DNA of 64,000 nt, from positions 1,860,001 to 1,924,000 of the forward strand of contig NC_072812.1 in the NCBI RefSeq assembly GCF_003013715.1. Reading direction: 5' to 3'. The DNA is from Candidozyma auris (taxonomy: Eukaryota > Ascomycota > Pichiomycetes > Serinales > Metschnikowiaceae). The notes below the pieces were generated by a model. That model was not told the DNA's origin, did not search any database, and worked only from the letters and a program-made list of their open reading frames with translations. The position numbers and the translations under genes are program-made. Below are positions 57,006 to 64,000 of the stretch, in pieces (positions within the stretch are counted from its first letter, which is position 1; each line of letters begins with the position of its first letter).

Positions 57006-58190
57006 TTATGCTACTTGTAAGGGGGTAGTGGAACTCACAGACTCCTGGCTCTGGCGACTCTGTTGCGGCACGGTGAAATGGAGCCTCTTTCTGATTCTGT
57101 TGCGTTGCCATTTGATTGGCACGAGCGGCAAATAGCCGTGTTTCTCCTCGTAGAGCAAGCTCCAGAACATCAGTATCACAGCAGCCCAATAGACAAGGTA
57201 GCCGATCACCGAGCCGTATGTCGCTGAGTTTGTCCAGCCAAAGATTGCCGTGAACAACATCCACTGCACTCCATCTTCCGGCATCTCGCCGTTGCAACAG
57301 TTGACGTGCCATACACTATTGGCAATATCGTATGAGCCGGGCCCGTGGCCTGTCTCACTCACATCCATGCCTCCACACTTATCAATGAACCGTTGAAGCT
57401 CAAACTGCCAGATACCTTTGGAGAACAAACCAGCGGCAACAAGGTAGAGGAAACATGTCGAAACTATCAAAAACCACTGAAGAGAGAGCGTGTTACCAGA
57501 CCGGTACAACACCACACCGACAATGGTGCCAATGATGATGGCGAGAATCGCTGAGTTGACAATCGATGCAACAGTGGTGTTTTCGTTGATACCGATTCCA
57601 CCGACGAAAACAATTGCCTCCAAACCCTCACGCAAAGTGGTGACAAATGGCAAGATGAACATGGAGTTTTTCTCTGACCACGAGGCTGTAGCTTTTGCAG
57701 CCTCCATGAAACGGCTATCATTGTTGATGATCGACCCCAATTTGTGGTGCCATTTCTGTTGCATTCTATTCACTCGGAGGATCTTCACACCCATGGCAGA
57801 GATAATCACAGAGGCAATGATCGAGAATGTTGCTTCCCAATAATGCTCAGTGCTCGACCACAAGTCAGCGCCAATGGTGTAGAATGCAACAAGAATGACA
57901 GCACCAACAAGCAAACATCCGAGGAACCCACAGAGGCCTCCGACCCAGATTTGCCATTTGAAAGACGATAAAAGTTTCTCATTCGGAGCGTTCGCAAGCT
58001 CGCTTCCCTGAGAGCTATTTTCGACTTCCGAATCGGTAGGATTGTCTTGCGACAGCGCCTTGGGATCTTGCAGGAGACTTTTGTGGACGAATGCTAAAAG
58101 CACCGAGATGATGATCGCCAGCTCGATCGTCTCACGAAGAACGATAAAGAACACCTGGACAGAAAAGTAATCTTCTAAGGAGCGGACCAT
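57006..58190 (-). CDS. FTR1: High-affinity iron permease FTR1
   Basis: This 394-residue plasma-membrane permease moves Fe3+ produced by a partner multicopper ferroxidase. The seven-helix FTR1 architecture and both REXXE iron-translocation motifs are present: RETIE in helix 1 (~19-23) and REGLE in helix 4 (TLREGLEAIVFVGGI). The hydrophilic loop after helix 1 is acidic/Ser-rich, and the C-terminus is basic then Ser/Gln-rich. I use the ATG at 58188-58190 (MVRSLEDYF) and not the 57-codon upstream extension. An AGATAA site (58422-58427, minus strand) lies 231 bp upstream of the start. No ferroxidase gene is in the window. Confidence 0.94.
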   Translation of the reverse strand: MVRSLEDYFSVQVFFIVLRETIELAIIISVLLAFVHKSLLQDPKALSQDNPTDSEVENSSQGSELANAPNEKLLSSFKWQIWVGGLCGFLGCLLVGAVILVAFYTIGADLWSSTEHYWEATFSIIASVIISAMGVKILRVNRMQQKWHHKLGSIINNDSRFMEAAKATASWSEKNSMFILPFVTTLREGLEAIVFVGGIGINENTTVASIVNSAILAIIIGTIVGVVLYRSGNTLSLQWFLIVSTCFLYLVAAGLFSKGIWQFELQRFIDKCGGMDVSETGHGPGSYDIANSVWHVNCCNGEMPEDGVQWMLFTAIFGWTNSATYGSVIGYLVYWAAVILMFWSLLYEEKHGYLPLVPIKWQRNRIRKRLHFTVPQQSRQSQESVSSTTPLQVA

Positions 58191-58951
58191 GATGAAGTAG
58201 GGGAAGTGAGATGTGAAATTTTTGGGCCGACACTGAAATATATAGGTCGTTTGCAGATCATGCGGGTCGCATGAACCGGGGAGCGTTGGACGGCATATAT
58301 GTGGGAAAGTTCCATAGTACAAAGGAATTACCCTCGAGTTTCGGTCAGGTGGACGGCACACAAGCCCAGCATTTGTTTGATCCGCGTCAAGTTTGCAGCA
58401 CCCTCCTTTCTCTCTGCTGAGTTATCTCTACCATCTAGGGCAATGTGAACATACTAAAAGTTCGGAGAAACCGTCAAGATCTCGGTACAGTTACACCTCA
58501 TCACTCAGCTGATGCATACACACTTTTCCACGGGCTAACATCAATCCCGTTTCTCCGCGTAGGATCCACGAATAATGTAGCCTGCTATGAAGGAGGAATT
58601 CAATACATTGTGTGCGAGCCGGACCTCCTTCGAATTAGAACTAGCCGCCGTCAGGCAGCGAGAACGCCGCCTTTCTAGTGGGAAAGCGAGATTCAAACAT
58701 GAAAAGAAACGAGTAGAACAGAAAGAAAAGTGGGCACTACCTCTACTGTAATAAGACAGCCTCGGATTTGATACAAAGCAGCACAGATGCCACGAAAATG
58801 AAATAAATAGCATCCAAAGTCAGTGCACGAGCCAATTCGATTTAAGACATATAGTTACGTGGCCTAGTGGTTTCACTTCTTCTTGTTGGTTAGGTGGTTT
58901 CGACCTGTTACGGATCTTATTTAGTTAGATCAAAATAAGTAAACTTAACTG
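58191..58951. promoter_or_regulatory. FTR1 upstream region and BUR1 3' end
   Basis: This 761 bp region has one AGATAA site (58422-58427, minus strand) and no convincing ORF or RNA gene. FTR1 and BUR1 are both on the minus strand, so it holds the FTR1 promoter and the BUR1 3' UTR. Confidence 0.5.
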
Positions 58952-60154
58952 TTAATACCTAGGTTTTGCTGGCTTTGTTCTGATACCAGAGACCCCTGTG
59001 CGATGCAGCCTGCTCATATATCCATCGACCTTAGGCTTCTTCTCCAGCTCAGACTCTGTGCCTTCAGTGCGCTGTCTCTTGAACCGCTCACGGTCGATTT
59101 CATGACTTTCCTCAAACACCGGCATATCCTTTGGGTCCAAAGGCTTAGGATCTGACCTGAAGTATTCGTGCTCCAACGCATCCTGAGCGTTCCAGCGCTT
59201 GGCAGGATCTAGCGTGAGGAGTTTATCCAAAAGCAGCACGCCCGCTTCGCCCATTAGAGGAACGAACCTGCTTTCTAGCGTCCTCTTACATGTGAGTCCA
59301 ATGTTGAGGTCCTGCTTGTTCGGTAGAAGCGAAGCTGAAGCCCAATTTTCTCTTGATGGCGGTCCCACCATATCAAAGATAAGCTGTGCCTGATTTGAGT
59401 CTGAAGAGCCAACCAAGATCGGTTTCTTCGTAAAGAGCTCACCAAACACACAGCCTACACCCCACATGTCTACTGCTGTGCCGTACTTGCGCTCTCCTAA
59501 AAGTAATTCAGGAGATCGATACCATCTGGTTACTACCAAAGCCGTATATGCTCTTTCACCTCCCCCAGGACCCATGCCTTTCTTTGGAGTTCTCCCATGG
59601 TATATTCTAGCAAGACCAAAATCGGCAACTTTGACAACTCCATGAGGATCAATGAGAATGTTGGCGGCTTTGATGTCTCTGTGTAAGTAATGCATCTGAT
59701 GGATGTAGTCGACTCCCTGAAGAAGCTGCTTCATAATACACTTTACCATTGGTACAGATAGCTCAATTTGTGGGTTTTCTAGGAGCCCGACCAAATCTAG
59801 CGACATGTAAGGTGAAATGGTGTAAAAGCATCCTCTCTGACGAACGGCATCTTCAGGTAAATCTGCCTTCGCCTCTTCATATATCATGCCAGTGATCTTA
59901 AGAACGTTTTTGTGCTCCAAATTTTTAAGAATTGTGATCTCTCTCATTGCTGTGATTGGGAATCCTTCCTTGGCTGAGTGGTTGATGAGCTGTTTGAGAG
60001 CCACCAACTGCTTGGTTTTTCGATTTCTGGCCTTTTGGACCACACCAAAAGTACCTTGACCAATTTTTTTTATAACTTCAAACTCCCCTAGTTTGGACAT
60101 CGTCTCAAAACGATTATACGGCTGCTGAGGCCGTTTCTTTCGCTCCACTGGCAT
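58952..60154 (-). CDS. BUR1: Cyclin-dependent kinase BUR1/SGV1 (CDK9-like)
   Basis: This 400-residue Ser/Thr kinase is of the Cdk9/Bur1 type, which phosphorylates RNA polymerase II and Spt5 during elongation. Visible features are the glycine loop GQGTFGVV, the cyclin-binding helix PITAMREI (PITALRE type), the catalytic HRDIKAANI, DFGLA, and a T-loop with ERAYTALVVTRWYRSPELLLGERKY. The insert RTPKKGMGPGGG before the T-loop threonine is typical of Bur1/Cdk9 and not of Cdk1. The C-terminal tail is basic and shorter than in S. cerevisiae Bur1 (657). The start is the ATG at 60152-60154 (MPVERKK); a further 36 codons lead only to a TTG. In C. albicans the counterpart is CRK1. Confidence 0.87.
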   Translation of the reverse strand: MPVERKKRPQQPYNRFETMSKLGEFEVIKKIGQGTFGVVQKARNRKTKQLVALKQLINHSAKEGFPITAMREITILKNLEHKNVLKITGMIYEEAKADLPEDAVRQRGCFYTISPYMSLDLVGLLENPQIELSVPMVKCIMKQLLQGVDYIHQMHYLHRDIKAANILIDPHGVVKVADFGLARIYHGRTPKKGMGPGGGERAYTALVVTRWYRSPELLLGERKYGTAVDMWGVGCVFGELFTKKPILVGSSDSNQAQLIFDMVGPPSRENWASASLLPNKQDLNIGLTCKRTLESRFVPLMGEAGVLLLDKLLTLDPAKRWNAQDALEHEYFRSDPKPLDPKDMPVFEESHEIDRERFKRQRTEGTESELEKKPKVDGYMSRLHRTGVSGIRTKPAKPRY

Positions 60155-60351
60155 AATTTGTACTGTCGAAAATGTTGAAGGTAGAGATGCGATGCTAGTA
60201 TATTGCGCGCATACAATCTTGGGCTGGGTTAGAAAGTATGTATGAGATTGTAATGTATTCAATCTATGTTCCCTATAAATGACTGTAGAATTGAATAGAT
60301 GCTAATGCTATTATCTTCTTTTTCTGTTTAGATATTTGTTCTATCCTGTTA

Positions 60352-62028
60352 TTAGACCATTGTGCTCAGCAGGTCGTCGACGGCCTGCTTGGCGAGCCTC
60401 TTTCTCTCCTTGGACAACTTACGAGCAGTTCTGACGTTGAAGCCGCCCTCAAGAAGTTTCGTAGTCTCCTCTAATTTCAACCCAGCTACTTCAGGAAGCA
60501 AGAAGAGCACGAATAAGAAGGATACAAAACACAAAGCGGCAAATAATGCAAAAGTGCCTGGGGGCGTGATGTTTTCTAACATGGTTAAGAATGTCGATGC
60601 AATCACCAAAGAGCCCGCCCAATTAGTGGCTGCAGCGTACATACCTCCCACAGATCTGACATTGACATCCGAAAAGAGCTCAACGCCGGTCCAGGCACTG
60701 TTTCCAATACCAATGGCATACGAGGCAACGTAAAAAACCATACCCAAGATGACGACTATGCCCCAACCACTGATGCCTGTTGTTTCGACAACAACTTCAT
60801 CACCACTACCGAACTTGACCCCTAGAAAATGGAAGGCAATGGCACAGATGACAAGTGCTATGCACATCCCTGGAATAGCAAAAAGTAAAATGCGACGACG
60901 TCCAACAAAGTCAATGATGCACAATGCAACGAGGGTAAAGACAAAGTTTGTAGCAGCGATAATGATCGATACGGCGGTGGCATTTTCAAAGCCAATGGTC
61001 TTGAAGATTGTGGCACTGAAGTACATCAATGAGTTGAAACCAGTGAACTGTTGGATCCCTTGCAACCCACATGCCAATATAAGAGCACGTAAATTAGCAG
61101 GTCTCGAGTGGATGAGTTTTATGGAATTCCAAATCTGAGATACCGGGCCGCCAGGAACGGTGGAGTTTGACTGGATCATATCAGCCAAAAGCGCCTCGAC
61201 ATGAACTTCCGAGGAGTCACTGTGGGTCTTGCGCAATACCTGCTTGGCCCTCTCCAAATCGCCCTTAATCACGTAGTATCTTGGGGTGTCAGGCAAGTAG
61301 AGGAAGAAACCCAGCTGAATAACCGCAGGCACCATGCACAAGCCCACGGACACTCTCCAGCCGCCATCAACATGGGTCAAGGGCCAGTTGATGAAGTAGG
61401 CCACTAACTGACCACCCGTGATGAAAATACAGTTCGTCACAATAAGGCGTCCTCTGTACTTCGAGGGAGCTAACTCACTCAACATAAGGGGTGCTATTAG
61501 CGAGGCCACACCCACACCAAGCCCCAAGACGAATCTGCCGGCAATCATCGTCCACACATGCTTGGCAACAAGCTGAATGATAGTGCCCACAACGAAGAAT
61601 ACGTTTGAGCCCAAAAGCACTCTTTTTCTTCCAAACAAGTTAGCACCCACACCACCGAAAAGAGCGCCAATCAATGCTCCCAACGACGTGGCCGATGTTA
61701 TGAGCTCCTTTTCGCCTGAGGTCAAGATCTTGTTCGACAAGTCTGTGCCCACATTCACTAACGCTGCGGAAATGTAGCCAGTGTCGTACCCGAACATAAA
61801 ACCCGAGATCGACGACGCCAACGTCAACAAGTACACAAGGGTGGTGGGTGTTTCACCCTTTGTGGAATCGCCGTTTGCTTGCAACCCAGCGGTTGTTCCC
61901 GAAACGATCGACGACGATGTGGAGTCATCTTGTGAGTGGAATTTGATCACATTGGCTCCATTTTTTGCATGGGACGCTTCTCGTAGCAAGTTGTCCGACG
62001 AGTTGTCTGTGGAGGATCTGGCAGTCAT
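60352..62028 (-). CDS. ITR1: Myo-inositol transporter (ITR1-like, MFS sugar porter)
   Basis: This 558-residue, 12-helix MFS protein has the sugar-porter signatures FGYDTGYISAALV (helix 1), GRKRVLLGSN (loop 2-3), GRFVLGLGVGVASLIAPLMLSELAPSKYRGRL and PDTPRYYV (PESPRWL position). The closest family in my reading is the inositol:H+ symporters Itr1/Itr2, which have a similar length and the GYDTGYISAAL segment. Inositol feeds phosphatidylinositol synthesis. The N-terminus (~1-80) is hydrophilic with Ser-rich regulatory character. The long upstream region (1 kb) suggests tight control. A related polyol or hexose transporter cannot be ruled out. Confidence 0.82.
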   Translation of the reverse strand: MTARSSTDNSSDNLLREASHAKNGANVIKFHSQDDSTSSSIVSGTTAGLQANGDSTKGETPTTLVYLLTLASSISGFMFGYDTGYISAALVNVGTDLSNKILTSGEKELITSATSLGALIGALFGGVGANLFGRKRVLLGSNVFFVVGTIIQLVAKHVWTMIAGRFVLGLGVGVASLIAPLMLSELAPSKYRGRLIVTNCIFITGGQLVAYFINWPLTHVDGGWRVSVGLCMVPAVIQLGFFLYLPDTPRYYVIKGDLERAKQVLRKTHSDSSEVHVEALLADMIQSNSTVPGGPVSQIWNSIKLIHSRPANLRALILACGLQGIQQFTGFNSLMYFSATIFKTIGFENATAVSIIIAATNFVFTLVALCIIDFVGRRRILLFAIPGMCIALVICAIAFHFLGVKFGSGDEVVVETTGISGWGIVVILGMVFYVASYAIGIGNSAWTGVELFSDVNVRSVGGMYAAATNWAGSLVIASTFLTMLENITPPGTFALFAALCFVSFLFVLFLLPEVAGLKLEETTKLLEGGFNVRTARKLSKERKRLAKQAVDDLLSTMV

Positions 62029-63040
62029 AATTGAAGAAAAAAGGGGGACAGACTAAAAGAGAGGGAGGACTGAGAAACGTGAGTAGGCAGAAGCAGAAAG
62101 CACCGGAAAAGTGAGGTGAAAAGAAATTGGCAGCAAGGGCAGCTTATATAAACACTGGGTAGTGGAGGCCTCTGCAGGCGTTCGGCGATGGAGACGCCAA
62201 TCAGCAGAGTGGTGGGCGCGAGAAAATGGGCGAAAAAAAAGGAATTGTGCTTGAGCCCGCCGAAAACTGTATGGCTGCTCGGCGAAAATGGCCGTACTGA
62301 ATGCAGGCGGTGGAGAGCGATGGAATTTCTATGACCGCCTTGTTCTCGTGTCTTATGTATTGAAAGGTTGTTGACGGTGAGTTTTTCGGAAATGCAGTTG
62401 CCCAAACGGGGAATTTTGGCGCCGTGGGGGTGGCTAGTGGAGGTGGTGGTGGGGATCCACCTGTAGGCATGACGCTATTGTATTCTGAGACATGCTGGGC
62501 AAAAGAGCGAATGGGTGCAAAATGGGGCATAAGTGTGAACAGTGGTGAACTGAGGTTGTTGACAATGAGAAACGCTGAAGTATTGACGTTGCAAAATATG
62601 GCTCAATTTTTATTGGCTTTTTCTATGCTCACCTTGTTGCTTTCATGGAATTAATGGTTTCAGTTACCCCTTTTTGAGTGCTAGCTTTTTTCGTGGGAGA
62701 TTAGCAGCATAAACACCCCAATTGCATCAGCAAAAATCAACTACATCATTTGGCCCCACACTAACATACTTGGGACTCGTTTCTTCATCATAAATAGACG
62801 CAATGTAAATTATCATGTTTTTGCCCTGTGACGGCAAATCCGTGCTAATGTAGTGGACGCATACAGCTTCGGATGAAGAGTACTATACATAGTCAAAAAA
62901 AATTATACTCAGTGCGACTGCTACACCACCTGCAATGATTATCAATGTATGTTAAGTCTACTTTTTACATGCTTGAGGACTTGCTTGGATACACTCAGGA
63001 TTTCCATCCCTCGTGCATAGCACTGATGCGTTAGCCGAAT
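62029..63040. promoter_or_regulatory. ITR1-like promoter and CYT1 3' region
   Basis: This 1 kb region precedes the transporter. Its left part is GC-richer, with repeated GGCGAAAA elements and TTTTGGCGCC near 62413. No RNA gene or supported ORF is present. Confidence 0.45.
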
Positions 63041-63898
63041 CTAACGTCTCTTTGGAGGGTTGAAGGTAATCTTTCTGTTCTTGATTGGTTGCCACTTGAA
63101 CTTTTTCACCCACACAGACAACAAGTAAAGAGAAGAGGTGATGATAAGAGCTTTGAGACCCCATTTCTTTCTGTCGTCATGCTCAGGCTCAGCGGCCCAG
63201 TTCAAGAAATGAACAACGTCCTTGGCCATCTGAGAAGTGGTGGCTGGTGTGCCGTCTTCGTATTCCACCAAGTCGTCAAACAACACTCTACCCATGGCAA
63301 TAGCACCACCAGGGAAGTATGGGTTGTAGTTGGATCCTGGAGGCAAGTGAACACCAGCGGGAGGCTCATCGGGGTAACCAGTCAAAAGAGAGAAGATGTA
63401 GTCGGCACCACCGTGTCTGGCCTTGACAATCAAGGACAAGTCTGGGGGCAAGGCACCCTGGTTGGCGGCTCTGGCGGCCTGCTCGTTCTCGTAAGGACCA
63501 GGAATGTAATCAGCCAACTTACCTGGTCTCTTTCTGGGCTTGCCTTCGTCATCAGGCTCATCGTCGTACTCGAGCTCTTCAGCCATGGCCTTGGCCTCAG
63601 AGGTGGTGTGAGACACACCAACCAAGTTTCTCCAGGCAATTCTCTCCAAAGAATGGCAGGCAGCACAAACCTCTTTGTAAACTTGGAAACCTCTTCTGAT
63701 GGAAGCGTGGTCAAATGTAGAGAACATACCGTTCAGGGGCCAGTCGAACGCTGGAGCATGAAGACCGTGCTCAGCTGCGGTCATGGCGTTGGCGGTCATA
63801 GAGTCCTGGTAAAGAATGTACGAGGCACCAAGACCAGCGCCGGCGACAGTCAGCATCACCACCTTGTTGGATGCAATTCTCGATGCCGATTTGAACAT
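63041..63898 (-). CDS. CYT1: Cytochrome c1 of respiratory complex III
   Basis: This 285-residue protein is the heme c1 subunit of the cytochrome bc1 complex, passing electrons from the Rieske protein to cytochrome c. The heme attachment motif CAACH is at residues 78-82 and the axial Met is likely in GAIAMGRVLFDD. A bipartite N-terminus (positive stretch then hydrophobic segment, ~1-30) fits sorting to the intermembrane space. A C-terminal membrane anchor (~250-268, LIITSSLYLLSVWV) precedes a basic matrix tail. A long ORF on the opposite strand (63089-63976) is a codon-bias shadow. The promoter lies mostly outside the window. Confidence 0.95.
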   Translation of the reverse strand: MFKSASRIASNKVVMLTVAGAGLGASYILYQDSMTANAMTAAEHGLHAPAFDWPLNGMFSTFDHASIRRGFQVYKEVCAACHSLERIAWRNLVGVSHTTSEAKAMAEELEYDDEPDDEGKPRKRPGKLADYIPGPYENEQAARAANQGALPPDLSLIVKARHGGADYIFSLLTGYPDEPPAGVHLPPGSNYNPYFPGGAIAMGRVLFDDLVEYEDGTPATTSQMAKDVVHFLNWAAEPEHDDRKKWGLKALIITSSLYLLSVWVKKFKWQPIKNRKITFNPPKRR

Positions 63899-64000
63899 GC
63901 TGGGTTGAATAAATGTGCAAAGGATGAAATTAAAAAGCCGTGGATGTCAGCACCAAAAACGTTGAAGGGATGTTAGATGGTGATAATGGGACCACACGGC

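Noticed and set aside
63089..63976. 295-codon plus-strand ORF opposite CYT1
   Set aside because: It is the antisense shadow of a strongly codon-biased gene. Its translation is Gly/Val/Arg-rich without domains, while CYT1 is certain.
1..64000. CRISPR arrays, prophage, plasmid origins, centromere or telomere repeats
   Set aside because: None seen; the content is an ordinary yeast chromosome arm with one LINE relic.

Overview
The window is nuclear chromosomal DNA of a budding yeast. Genes are compact and almost intron-free. Most products have clear Saccharomyces counterparts, and the tRNA genes are eukaryotic with internal promoters and T-run terminators. Three things point to the CUG-Ser (Candida-type) clade. 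There is a beta-1,2-mannosyltransferase of the Candida BMT family. There is a decayed L1-type LINE resembling Candida Zorro elements. In-frame CTG codons fall where Ser fits better than Leu, for example codon 57 of PAH1. I cannot name the species.

Layout. 1-7.9 kb: SRP14, an Nramp metal transporter, PDX1 (pyruvate dehydrogenase protein X), a polyQ/AT-hook protein and tRNA-Leu(UAA). 7.9-19 kb: a TFIIIC subunit (TFC8-like), an RRT8/LDS-type membrane protein, a CHA1-type serine/threonine dehydratase, a prolyl-4-hydroxylase-like enzyme, NIC96 and the choline permease HNM1. 20-33 kb: PAH1 lipin, a BMT mannosyltransferase, tRNA-Glu(CUC), NPL3, BNA7, TIF35 and a DGR2/LAF1-type WD protein. 32-42 kb: SCC3 cohesin, RSC8, the mitochondrial tRNA thiolase SLM3 and RIM101. 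42-45 kb: a tRNA-Tyr/tRNA-Thr pair and an LtrA-family membrane protein. 45.7-52.4 kb: a broken LINE. 52.8-64 kb: a ferric reductase, SRX1, FTR1, BUR1, an inositol transporter (ITR1-like) and CYT1.

Functional links. Three genes feed or run phospholipid synthesis: HNM1 (choline uptake), PAH1 (diacylglycerol supply) and ITR1 (inositol uptake). HNM1 and PAH1 are divergent across one 1.6 kb region. Metal handling is represented by the Nramp gene, a ferric reductase with a row of GATA-type sites, and FTR1, with the peroxide-response gene SRX1 between the reductase and FTR1. Several promoters carry sites that match the expected regulator: paired CGG-N10-CCG palindromes before CHA1, Yap1-type sites before SRX1, and Rim101/PacC-type sites before RIM101 itself.

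I found no clearly new multi-gene system. The best leads are the CHA1 palindrome pair, a probable dicistronic tRNA-Tyr/Thr unit, a TFIIIC-subunit gene whose promoter space is mostly a tRNA gene, and the decayed LINE. All names rest on sequence reading and recalled family features; no database search was run.
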